A stretch of DNA of 64,000 bases from contig NZ_JALCZA010000010.1 of NCBI RefSeq assembly GCF_022690765.1, positions 1 to 64,000 on the forward strand, read 5' to 3'. Shown here piece by piece: positions 25,862-34,451 of this stretch; within the stretch, counting starts at the first letter, position 1, and each line of letters starts with the position of its first letter. The notes beneath the pieces were generated by a model. The model worked only from the letters and a program-made list of their open reading frames with translations. It was not told the DNA's origin and searched no databases. This DNA is from Anaeromyxobacter oryzisoli. GTDB lineage: Bacteria; Myxococcota; Myxococcia; Myxococcales; Anaeromyxobacteraceae. The position numbers and the translations under genes are program-made.

Positions 25862-27181
25862 GTGGCGAGGTTTCGTGCCGTGCCGGACGCGGAGGCTCGC
25901 CGATCCACGCAGGAGCTCGCACGCGCCCGCGCCGCGGAGGCGGGCGCGTCGCTGCGCGACCGCTACCTCGCGGTGCGCCGCGCGACGGGCGCGCTCGCCG
26001 CGCCGCTCACGCCCGAGGACGCGATGGTCCAGTCCATGCCGGACGCGAGCCCGGCGAAGTGGCACCTCGGGCACACGACCTGGTTCTTCGAGACCTTCGT
26101 CCTCGCGCGGGCGCGCCCGTCGCGGCCCCCCTTCGACCCGGCGTACGGCTATCTCTTCAACTCGTACTACGAGGCGGCCGGGCCGCGGCAGCCGCGCCCG
26201 GAGCGGGGCCTGCTCTCGCGGCCGTCCCTCGCGGACGTGAACCGCTACCGCGGCGCCGTCGACGCGGAGCTGGCGGAGCTGATGGAGGGCGGTCTCCCCG
26301 ACCCGCTGGCGGAGATCGTCGAGCTCGGGATCAACCACGAGGAGCAGCACCAGGAGCTGCTCCTCACCGACGTGAAGCACGCGTTCGGCGCGAGCCCGCT
26401 CCGCCCGGCGTACGCGTCGCCGCCGCCTCCCGCGGGCGGGCCGGCACCGGCCCTCCGGTGGATCGCGCGCGAAGCGCGGATGGTGGAGGTCGGCGCGCCG
26501 GGGGCGGGCTTCGCCTTCGACAACGAGCGGCCTCGCCACCCGGAGCGGATCCCGGCGCACGCGCTGGCCTCGCGCCTCGTCACCTGCGGCGAGTGGCTCG
26601 CCTTCGTGGCCGACGGCGGCTACCGTCGCCCGGAGCTCTGGATGTCCGATGGGTGGGACGCGGTCCGGCGGAGCGGCTGGGACGCGCCGCTGTACTGGAT
26701 CGCGGAGCCGGGCGGGCGGTGGTCGCAGTTCACGCTCGGCGGCGTGCGTCCCCTCGACGAGGCCGAGCCGGTCGCCCACGTCTCCTGGTACGAGGCGGAC
26801 GCGTATGCGCGGTGGGCGGGCGCGCGGCTGCCCACGGAGGCCGAGTGGGAGACGGCCGCGGCGGCGGCGCCGGAGGCCACGGGCACGTTCGCGGACGACG
26901 GCCGGCTGCACCCGGCGGTGGCGGCGCCCGGGGACGGTCCCCGCCAGCTCCTCGGCGACGCCTGGGAGTGGACCGGGAGCCCGTACACGCCGTACCCGGG
27001 CTTCCGCCCGGCCACGGGCGCGCTCGGCGAGTACAACGGCAAGTTCATGGTGAACCAGCTCGTGCTCCGCGGCGGCTCCTGCGCGACGCCGCGGCGGCAC
27101 GCGCGGGTGAGCTACCGGAACTTCTTCCACCCGGACGCCCGCTGGCAGTTCAGCGGGGTCCGGCTCGCGAGGGATCCGTGA
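25862..27181 (+). CDS. egtB: Ergothioneine biosynthesis sulfoxide synthase EgtB
   Basis: A 439-residue iron enzyme that couples N-alpha-trimethylhistidine (hercynine) to a thiol donor using O2. The DinB-like domain holds the three-His iron site: His in WHLGHTTWFFE and the pair in HEEQHQE. The C-terminal formylglycine-generating-like domain (about 210-435) has RLVTCGEWLAF, PVAHVSWYEADAYARWAGARLPTEAEWE and VLRGGSCATP. The start is uncertain: GTG at 25862 gives the usual length, GTG at 25880 is possible, and the frame is open back to 25778. The stop overlaps the egtD start as GTGA. With egtD this is the short two-gene ergothioneine pathway; no egtA, C or E is nearby. Confidence 0.92.
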   Translation: MARFRAVPDAEARRSTQELARARAAEAGASLRDRYLAVRRATGALAAPLTPEDAMVQSMPDASPAKWHLGHTTWFFETFVLARARPSRPPFDPAYGYLFNSYYEAAGPRQPRPERGLLSRPSLADVNRYRGAVDAELAELMEGGLPDPLAEIVELGINHEEQHQELLLTDVKHAFGASPLRPAYASPPPPAGGPAPALRWIAREARMVEVGAPGAGFAFDNERPRHPERIPAHALASRLVTCGEWLAFVADGGYRRPELWMSDGWDAVRRSGWDAPLYWIAEPGGRWSQFTLGGVRPLDEAEPVAHVSWYEADAYARWAGARLPTEAEWETAAAAAPEATGTFADDGRLHPAVAAPGDGPRQLLGDAWEWTGSPYTPYPGFRPATGALGEYNGKFMVNQLVLRGGSCATPRRHARVSYRNFFHPDARWQFSGVRLARDP

Positions 27182-28149
27182 CCGACGTCGAAGGAGCGGG
27201 GTTCGTCGTCGAGGCGCGGCCGGAGTCGGGGCGCTTCCTCGCGGAGGTGCTGGCGGGGCTGGGCGCGCCCCGCAAGGCGCTCTCGCCGAAGTGGCTCTAC
27301 GACGCGCGCGGGTCCGCCCTGTACGAGCTGATCTGCGAGCAGCCCGAGTACTACCCGGCCCGGACGGAGCTCGCGATCCTGGAGCGGCACCTCGGCGAGA
27401 TCGCCGGCGCGATCGGCCCGGAGGTGCTGGTCTTCGAGTACGGCGCGGGCTCCGGGCGCAAGACGGTCGAGCTCCTCGCCGCGCTCGAGCGCCCCACCGG
27501 GTACCTGCCGGTGGACATCTCGGCGACGGCGCTCGCGGAGGCGGCGCGGAGGCTCTCCCGCCAGTTCCCCGGGCTGCCGATCCGGCCGGTGGTCGGCGAC
27601 TTCACGGAAGGGATCGCGCTGCCCGACGCGGACCTCGCCTGCGCCCGCCGGCTCGCGTTCCTGCCGGGGTCCACGATCGGCAACTTCGATCCGCCCGAGG
27701 CGGTGGCGCTCCTCCGGCGCATGGCCCGCGACGCCGGGGCGGGCGGCAAGCTCCTCATCGGCGTGGACCCGCCCAAGGACGAGGGGACGCTCCGGCGCGC
27801 CTACGACGACGCGCGCGGGGTCACCGCCGCCTTCGACCTGAACCTCCTCGCCCGCATCGATCGGGAGCTGGGGGGCGATCTCCGGCTCGACCGCTTCCGT
27901 CACCTCGCCGTGTGGAACGGGCGGCTCGGCCGGGTCGAGATGCACCTCGAGAGCGTCGAGGCCCAGCTCGTCCACGTCGCGGGCGCGTCGTTCACGTTCC
28001 GGGAGCGCGAGACGATCCACACCGAGAGCGCGTACAAGTGGGAGCCGCGTGCGTTCGACGCCCTGGCGGCCATCGGCGGGTGGCGGCTCGACCGGACGTG
28101 GACCGACGAGCGCGCCTGGTTCTCGGTGCGCCTCTACGAGCGGGCGTGA
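27178..28149 (+). CDS. egtD: L-histidine N-alpha-methyltransferase EgtD
   Basis: A 323-residue SAM-dependent enzyme that trimethylates histidine to hercynine. The N-terminal motif LSPKWLYDARGSALYELICEQPEYYPARTE (given here as LSPKWLYDARGS then LYELICEQPEYYP) is diagnostic. The SAM loop is VFEYGAGSGRKT, followed by YLPVDISATAL and the LAFLPGSTIGNFDP block. The substrate region RETIHTESAYKWEP lies near the C-terminus. The GTG at 27178 overlaps the egtB stop (GTGA), so the pair is coupled. It is cytoplasmic. Confidence 0.95.
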   Translation: MTDVEGAGFVVEARPESGRFLAEVLAGLGAPRKALSPKWLYDARGSALYELICEQPEYYPARTELAILERHLGEIAGAIGPEVLVFEYGAGSGRKTVELLAALERPTGYLPVDISATALAEAARRLSRQFPGLPIRPVVGDFTEGIALPDADLACARRLAFLPGSTIGNFDPPEAVALLRRMARDAGAGGKLLIGVDPPKDEGTLRRAYDDARGVTAAFDLNLLARIDRELGGDLRLDRFRHLAVWNGRLGRVEMHLESVEAQLVHVAGASFTFRERETIHTESAYKWEPRAFDALAAIGGWRLDRTWTDERAWFSVRLYERA

Positions 28150-28221
28150 CCGACGTCGCCGCCCGCGCGGACGCGGCGCGCGGCCGGGTGGGCGCGCGCG
28201 CGCCCTCCCGGCCCGCGTTCG

Positions 28222-30159
28222 TCACGCGACCGTCGCGGAGGGCTCCGCCGCGGCGGGCGGGGCGCCGGCGACCTGCGGACGGCGCGCCGGCTCCTCGGCC
28301 GGGCGCAGGTCCTCGACCGTGAGGCCGAGGCCGATGCCGCCGCGCTCGAGCCACGCGTGCTCGCCGGCGAGGACCTCGCGGCCGAGCGCGTAGGCGCGGG
28401 CGTCGTCGTTGTGCCAGAGCGCGGCGAAGAGCCCGCGCACCTTGCGGCGGCTGGTCAGGCAGAAGTGATCCGCCAGCCGCGCCGCGCGCGCCGCCTCGGG
28501 ACGTCCGGCGCGCCGGAGCGCGTCGGCCCGCGCGACGCTCGCGCTCATCGCGAGCAGCTCGTTGGCGACGTCCACGATCCGGAACAGGAACGCCTGCCGC
28601 CGCTCGGCGCCGGCCCGGAAGACCACCATCCCGTGGAAGATCTCGCGGGCGAGCTTCCGGGAGGACCGCTCGACGAAGCGCAGGTGGCGCGCGAGCCTCC
28701 CGAACTCGCGGTAGCGCGGCGGGTACAGGCCGCGCAGCCACAGGCCGAGGTACCACGGCGCGTAGAACGCCGCGACCCGGGGGAGCGCCGCGAGCTTCCC
28801 GCGCGCGGGGACCTTCGGGTCCACCAGCGCGCCGGCGACCTGCAGGTGCTTGTCCACCGCCTCCCGGGCCATGAAGAGGTGCATGATCTCCGAGGAGCCC
28901 TCGAAGATCAGGTCGATGCGGGTGTCGCGCATCGCGCGCTCCACGCCGACCGGCGCCTCGCCGCGCGCGGCCAGCGAGGCCTCCGTCTCGTACCCGCGGC
29001 CGCCGCGGAGCTGCATCGTTTCGTCCACGATCCGCCAGGTCTTGACCGTGTTCCACTCCTTGGCCGCCGCCGCCTCGAGCCGGATGTCGTAGCCCTTCCG
29101 GTCGGCGAGCGCCTGCACGAGATCCGAGATCGCCTCCATCGCGTACACGCTCGACGCCATCTCGGCGAGCTTGTGCGCGATCACCTCGTGCTTGCCGATC
29201 TCCTGGCCCCACTGGACGCGGGCCGACGACCACTTCCGGCAGAGCTCGAGCATGTTCTTCGTGCCGCCGACCACCGCCGCGGGCAGCGAGAGCCGGCCGG
29301 TGTTGAGGGTGGTGAGGGCGATCTTCAGGCCGCGCCCCTCCTCGCCGATGAGGTTCTCCGCCGGGACGCGGACGTTCGTGAAGCGGAGCGCCGCGTTCGC
29401 GAGGGCGTGCAGCCCCATGAAGCGGCAGCGGTGGGCGACCTCCACGCCCGGCCAGCCCGCCTCGACGACGAACGCGCTGATCGCGTCGGTCCTGGGGTCG
29501 CGCGCCATCACGACGAACAGCTCGGCGAGGGTGCCGTTGGTGCACCAGAGCTTCGAGCCGTTCAGCACGTAGTGCCGCCCGTCCGGCGTGCGCTCGGCGG
29601 TGGTGGCCAGGCGCGCGGGATCCGAGCCGACGTTCACCTCGGTGAGGGCGAAGGCGCTGATCGCGCCCTTCGCGACGCGGGGCAGGTAGCGGCGCTTGAG
29701 CTCCTCGGAGCCGAAGAGCACGAGCGGCTGGGGGACGCCGATCGACTGGTGGGCGGAGAGGAGGGCGGTCAGGTTGGCGTCGTAGCTGCCGAGCAGCGCC
29801 ATCACCTTCGCATACTCGACATGGTCGAGGCCGAGGCCGCCGTACTCGGTCGGCACCTTCATGCCGAACGCGCCGAGCGCGCGGAGGCCGTCCAGGACGT
29901 CGGGCGGGTACTCGCCCGTCATGTCGATCCCGGCGGGATCGACCCGCTCCCGCAGGAACGCCTCGAGCTCCCCGTACCACCGGGTGAACTCGGGCCGCTC
30001 CGGTCCGGGGAGCGGGTAGGGGTGGATGAGCTCGAGGCGCAGCTTCCCCAGGAATAGCTCCCGCAGGAACCCCGCTCCCTGCCACTCGACCTCGCGCGAG
30101 GCCTCGGCGACCTCTCGCGAGCGGCGGATGGCGTCCTGCTCCTTCGCGATCGCGGTCAT
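28222..30159 (-). CDS. Acyl-CoA dehydrogenase with C-terminal extension (VLCAD/ACAD9-like)
   Basis: A 645-residue flavoprotein, longer than the usual 380-residue dehydrogenases. Residues about 50-420 contain the core: MKVPTEYGGLGLDHVEYAKV, ISAFALTEVNVGSDPARL, YVLNGSKLWCTNGTLAELFV and the FEGSSEIMHLFMAREAVDKH segment, whose Glu is the likely catalytic base of long-chain enzymes. The extra 200 residues are helical, as in very-long-chain dehydrogenases that bind membranes. It oxidises fatty acyl-CoA to enoyl-CoA with FAD. On the divergent side TTGGCA (30244-30249, reverse) and TTGATT (30221-30226, reverse) with 17 bp between them are a weak promoter candidate. No electron-transfer flavoprotein genes lie nearby. 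Confidence 0.9.
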   Translation of the reverse strand: MTAIAKEQDAIRRSREVAEASREVEWQGAGFLRELFLGKLRLELIHPYPLPGPERPEFTRWYGELEAFLRERVDPAGIDMTGEYPPDVLDGLRALGAFGMKVPTEYGGLGLDHVEYAKVMALLGSYDANLTALLSAHQSIGVPQPLVLFGSEELKRRYLPRVAKGAISAFALTEVNVGSDPARLATTAERTPDGRHYVLNGSKLWCTNGTLAELFVVMARDPRTDAISAFVVEAGWPGVEVAHRCRFMGLHALANAALRFTNVRVPAENLIGEEGRGLKIALTTLNTGRLSLPAAVVGGTKNMLELCRKWSSARVQWGQEIGKHEVIAHKLAEMASSVYAMEAISDLVQALADRKGYDIRLEAAAAKEWNTVKTWRIVDETMQLRGGRGYETEASLAARGEAPVGVERAMRDTRIDLIFEGSSEIMHLFMAREAVDKHLQVAGALVDPKVPARGKLAALPRVAAFYAPWYLGLWLRGLYPPRYREFGRLARHLRFVERSSRKLAREIFHGMVVFRAGAERRQAFLFRIVDVANELLAMSASVARADALRRAGRPEAARAARLADHFCLTSRRKVRGLFAALWHNDDARAYALGREVLAGEHAWLERGGIGLGLTVEDLRPAEEPARRPQVAGAPPAAAEPSATVA

Positions 30160-30405
30160 GGTGCCCCCGATGCGGATGCCGCGTGCCGTCGCGGCAGGTG
30201 CGGCACCCTGTCGATTCTCTAATCAAGTTAACGCGATGCGCCTTGCCAAACGACCGCCCCGTGAAGGTACCGCTCGACCGGCACGAGGTGGGCGCCGGAC
30301 GGCTGCTCCATCGGCCGGAGGCGGCAACTTGCGGTTGCCCCGGCGGCCGCCCCGGCCGCATGCTCACCGCCCACCGAGCCTTCCCGATCCACGGAGCCTC
30401 TCGCG

Positions 30406-32964
30406 ATGCCGCACCCCACCGACGACCGCACCTTCCGCCTGCCCACCTCGGTCCGCCCGACCGCCTACGACGCGTCGCTCTCGGTGGACCTCGACGGCCG
30501 GCGGTTCTCCGGCACGATCCGGATCGCGGTCGCGCTCGCCGCGCCCGCGGAGGAGCTCGTCCTGCACGCGGCGGGGCTCGCCGTCGAGCGCGCGAGCGTG
30601 CGCGCCGCCGGGCGGGACCTCCCCGTCGCCGAGGTGCGGGCCGCGCCCGCGAGCGAGACGATCGTGCTCCGGCTCGGCGCGGCGGCGCCGGCCGGCCCCG
30701 CGAGCCTCGAGCTCTCCTTCTCGGGCCCGATGAGCCCGGGGCTGCGCGGGCTCTACCTCGCCGGGAGCGGCCTCGCGGCGACGCAGTTCGAGTCGGCCGA
30801 CGCGCGCCGCGTCTTCCCCTGCTTCGACGAGCCCGGGTTCAAGGCGCCGTGGCGGCTCGCGGTGGACGCGCCCAAGGGCGCGGTGGTGCTCTCGAACGGC
30901 GTCCCGGCCCGCGAGGAGGATCGGGGCGCCGTCCGGCGGGTGGTCTTCGCGGAGACGCCGCCGCTCCCGACCTACCTCGTCGCGCTCGTGGTCGGGCGGG
31001 TCGAGTCGCTGCCGGCGGTCGAGGTGCGCGGGATCCCCGTTCGCACCTGGGCGAGCCCGGAGAAGCTCGCGCTCACCGGGTTCGGTCAGGCGGTGGCGGT
31101 CGAGGCGCTGCCGCGGCTCGAGGACTACTTCGCGGTGCCGTACGCGTTCGGGAAGCTCGATCAGGTCGGCCTGCCCGAGTTCGAGGCGGGCGCCATGGAG
31201 AACGCCGGGCTCGTCACGTTCCGCGAGACGGCGCTGCTGCTCGACCCCGCCACCGCGTCGCTCGGCCAGCAGAAGCGGGTCGCCGAGGTGGTCACCCACG
31301 AGCTCGCGCACCAGTGGTTCGGCAACTGGGTGACCATGACGTGGTGGGACGACCTCTGGCTGAACGAGGCCTTCGCCACCTGGATGGCCGCCAAGATCGT
31401 GGACGCGTGGAAGCCCGCCTGGCGGGTCTGGCTCGACTTCGACCAGGGCAAGGCGGCGGCGATGCGGCTCGACGCGCTGCGCTCGACCCACCCGATCCAC
31501 GCCGAGGTGAAGGACGTCGCCGACGCCGGCGAGGCGTTCGACCTCATCACCTACGAGAAGGGCGGGGCGGTGCTCCGGATGATCGAGGGCTACCTCGGCG
31601 AGGAGCCGTTCCGCGACGGGCTCCGCCGCTACATGCGCCGGCACGCGCGGGCCAACGCGGTCGCCGACGACCTCTGGGCCGCCCTCGCCGAGGCGTCGCG
31701 CCAGCCGGTGGTCGAGCTCGCGAACGCGTGGCTGCGCGAGCCCGGGTACCCGCTCGTCCGCGTCTCCCGGGCCGGCGCCGCGCTCCGGCTCGAGCAGCGC
31801 CGCTTCTTCTCGGATCCGGCCGCGGCCACCGGCGCGGACGCGGCGACCTGGCCCGTGCCGATGGTGCTCCGGTACCGGACCGGCGGTCGCGAGGTCGAGC
31901 AGCGGGTCCTGCTCCGCGACGCCTCGGCGGAGGTCGCCCTCGAGGGCGAGCCCGAGATCCTCTGCGCGAACGCCGGCGCGACCGGGTTCTACCGGGTGGC
32001 GTACGACGCGGGCCTCCTCGCGGCCCTGAACGCAGACCTCCCGGCCCTCTCGCCCGCCGAGCGGGTCGCCCTCCTCCAGGACGAGTGGGCCCTCGTGCGG
32101 GCGGGGGAGGCGGAGATGGCGGCGTTCCTGGACCTCTGCGCGGCGCTCGGCGGCGAGGAGGACTACGCCGTGCTCGACGAGCTGGTGGCGCGGCTCGCCA
32201 CGATCGAGCACCGGATCGTGGAGGACGGGGATCGCCCCGCGCTCCAGGCGTTCGTGGCGCGCCTGTTCCAGCCGCAGCTCGAGGCGGTGGGGTGGGACCC
32301 GGCGCCGGGCGAGCCGGACCCGGTGCGGCTGCGACGGGCGGCGGCGGTCCGGGCGCTCGGGCTCGTGGCCCGGGACCCGGAGGTGCGGGCCGAGGCGCGG
32401 GCGCGGCTCGATCTCTGGCTCGCCCGCGAGCGCGCGGCGCTCGAGCCGAACCTGCACGAGGTGGCGGTCGGCGTCGTGGCCCGCGAGGGCGACGCCGCGC
32501 GGTTCGAGGCGTTCCGGAGCCTGTTCCGCGGCGAGACCGACCCAGCCTTCCGCCGGCGGTACCTGCTCGCCCTCGCCGGGTTCGAGGAGCCGGCGCTGGC
32601 GCTGCGCGGGATCGAGCTCTGCCTCTCCGGCGAGGTCCCGCTCCAGGATGTCGCGTCGTTCGTCGGCGCGCTCCTCGGGAACCGCGTGGCGCGGGACCCC
32701 GCGTGGATCCGGCTCCGGGCCGACTGGGCGCCGCTGCTCGAGCGGGTGCGGGGGGCGCCGATGCTGCTGCGCCGGATCGTGGAGTCGATGGGGGCGCTCG
32801 TCGAGCGGCGCCACCTCCAGGAGGCGGAGACGTTCCTCTCGGAGCACCCGGTGGACGAGGCGCGCCAGGCGATCGCCCAGACGCTGGAGCGGCTCCGGCA
32901 GGACGTGGAGCTCCGGGAGCGGACGCGCGCGTCCGTGGGGGGCTGGCTCGCGGCCCGGGGATAG
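30406..32964 (+). CDS. pepN: M1-family aminopeptidase (PepN type)
   Basis: An 852-residue zinc metallopeptidase. Residues about 10-200 are the N-terminal beta domain, ending in RRVFPCFDEPGFKAPW. The exopeptidase motif is GAMENAG and the zinc site is HELAHQ with downstream Glu in NEAFATW, followed by the transition-state Tyr region FDLITYEKGG. The C-terminal ERAP1-like helical domain (about 515-845) is complete. Length matches eukaryotic-type/PepN-like M1 enzymes. No signal peptide is visible, so it acts in cytoplasmic peptide turnover. An MFS gene follows 36 bp later and may be co-transcribed. Confidence 0.94.
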   Translation: MPHPTDDRTFRLPTSVRPTAYDASLSVDLDGRRFSGTIRIAVALAAPAEELVLHAAGLAVERASVRAAGRDLPVAEVRAAPASETIVLRLGAAAPAGPASLELSFSGPMSPGLRGLYLAGSGLAATQFESADARRVFPCFDEPGFKAPWRLAVDAPKGAVVLSNGVPAREEDRGAVRRVVFAETPPLPTYLVALVVGRVESLPAVEVRGIPVRTWASPEKLALTGFGQAVAVEALPRLEDYFAVPYAFGKLDQVGLPEFEAGAMENAGLVTFRETALLLDPATASLGQQKRVAEVVTHELAHQWFGNWVTMTWWDDLWLNEAFATWMAAKIVDAWKPAWRVWLDFDQGKAAAMRLDALRSTHPIHAEVKDVADAGEAFDLITYEKGGAVLRMIEGYLGEEPFRDGLRRYMRRHARANAVADDLWAALAEASRQPVVELANAWLREPGYPLVRVSRAGAALRLEQRRFFSDPAAATGADAATWPVPMVLRYRTGGREVEQRVLLRDASAEVALEGEPEILCANAGATGFYRVAYDAGLLAALNADLPALSPAERVALLQDEWALVRAGEAEMAAFLDLCAALGGEEDYAVLDELVARLATIEHRIVEDGDRPALQAFVARLFQPQLEAVGWDPAPGEPDPVRLRRAAAVRALGLVARDPEVRAEARARLDLWLARERAALEPNLHEVAVGVVAREGDAARFEAFRSLFRGETDPAFRRRYLLALAGFEEPALALRGIELCLSGEVPLQDVASFVGALLGNRVARDPAWIRLRADWAPLLERVRGAPMLLRRIVESMGALVERRHLQEAETFLSEHPVDEARQAIAQTLERLRQDVELRERTRASVGGWLAARG

Positions 32965-33000
32965 CCGCCGGTCGCGGATCCTCGCTCCATCCCGCGCCAC

Positions 33001-34302
33001 ATGCCAGACCGCACTGACGTCCCCGCCGCCGATCCCGCCCGGCCCACGCCGCCCTGGATCTTCCTCCTCCTCGATCTCCCGTTCGGCGCCGCCGTCGGCT
33101 TCCTCTCGATCACGGTCCCGTTCTGGATGGAGCGGCGGGGGTACGGGATCGGCGCGATCGCCACCGTCTCGGCCTCGGCGAACCTCGCGCACGCCGTGAA
33201 GCTCGCGTGGATCCCCGTCCTGGACCTCGGCTCGTACCGCAAGCTCTGGTACCTCGCGATGGCGGCGCTGAACGCGGCGCTCTTCGTCGCGATCGGCCTC
33301 ACGCCGGATCCCCTCTCGGCGCTCCCGGCGTTCGCGGCGCTCCTCACCGTCCTCCAAGCCGTGGCGACCACCGGGCACGCGGCCAACAACGCCCTGATGG
33401 CCACCACCACCCGCCGGCGGGACAAGGGCAAGGTGGGCGGGTTCGCCATGGCCTCGAACGTCGGATCGACCGGCCTGCTCGGCGCCCTGGCGATCCTGGT
33501 GGCCGACCGCGTCTCGACGCGCGCGGCGAGCCTCACCCTGGCCGCGATCGTGGTGGCGAGCGCCGCCGCGGCGCTGCGGATCGAGGAGCCGCGGCGCGTG
33601 GACGAGGCGGTGGCGCGGGCGGGGAGCCTCACGCGCGCCGCGGGCCTCCACCTCCGCGCGATGCTGAGGGATCTCTGGGCCACCGTCACGAGCCGGCAGG
33701 GCTTCACGGGCCTGCTCATCTGCCTCGCGCCGGTCGGGTGCCAGGCGATGTCCAACCTCTTCTCGGGGATGGCGAGCCAGTACCGCGCCAGCGCGGCGGT
33801 CGTGTCGCTGGCGAACGGCCTCGGCGGCGGCGTCGCGAGCGCGATCGGCGCGCTCCTCGGCGGCGTCCTCGCCGACCGGATGAGCCGGCGGCTCGCCTAC
33901 GCCGCGTCGGGCGGGGTCACCGCGATCGCCGCGGTGGCCATGGCGCTCGCGCCCATGACGCCGTGGACGTACGCGTGGGGGACGTTCGTCTACCTCTTCG
34001 CGGGCGGCATCGCCTTCGCCACCTGGGCGGGGATGGTCCTCGAGATGGTCGGCCTCTCCGCGGCGACCGCGACGAAGTACGCGCTCTTCAACGCGTCGGC
34101 GAACCTCGCCATCAGCTACGTGACCCAGCTCGACGGCGCGGTCGGACCGCGCGCCGCCGCGTGGCTCGGGCTGGCGCCCGCCCGCGGGGTCCTCCTCACG
34201 GACGCGGTGCTCACCTTCGCCGGGATCGCGTTCCTCCTGGCGATGGTGTTCCTCGTCGGCGGGCGGCCGGGCGCCGCGGTCCGGGGCGCGGCGGCGGAGT
34301 AG
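33001..34302 (+). CDS. Major facilitator superfamily transporter (AmpG-like)
   Basis: A 433-residue membrane protein with about 12 hydrophobic segments, starting FLLLDLPFGAAVGFLSITVP. The A-motif region of the second half reads GGVLADRMSRRLAYAASGG. The overall arrangement resembles AmpG/PAT-type permeases that import muropeptides or acetyl-CoA (KVGGFAMASNVGSTGLLGAL). The substrate cannot be told from sequence. It follows an aminopeptidase by 36 bp. Confidence 0.85.
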   Translation: MPDRTDVPAADPARPTPPWIFLLLDLPFGAAVGFLSITVPFWMERRGYGIGAIATVSASANLAHAVKLAWIPVLDLGSYRKLWYLAMAALNAALFVAIGLTPDPLSALPAFAALLTVLQAVATTGHAANNALMATTTRRRDKGKVGGFAMASNVGSTGLLGALAILVADRVSTRAASLTLAAIVVASAAAALRIEEPRRVDEAVARAGSLTRAAGLHLRAMLRDLWATVTSRQGFTGLLICLAPVGCQAMSNLFSGMASQYRASAAVVSLANGLGGGVASAIGALLGGVLADRMSRRLAYAASGGVTAIAAVAMALAPMTPWTYAWGTFVYLFAGGIAFATWAGMVLEMVGLSAATATKYALFNASANLAISYVTQLDGAVGPRAAAWLGLAPARGVLLTDAVLTFAGIAFLLAMVFLVGGRPGAAVRGAAAE

Positions 34303-34451
34303 CAGGGAGCGCCGGCCCCGCGGCGGTGCGGTGCGTCGCCCGGACGCCGTCGCCACCTTCCCGGAGGGAGCATCGCACCGGCGTGTTCGCGCGCGCCGGT
34401 CGGCCGCGCGGCTGCCGGGCGTGAGGCCGCTCCCGGCTCGGGGCGGGGGGC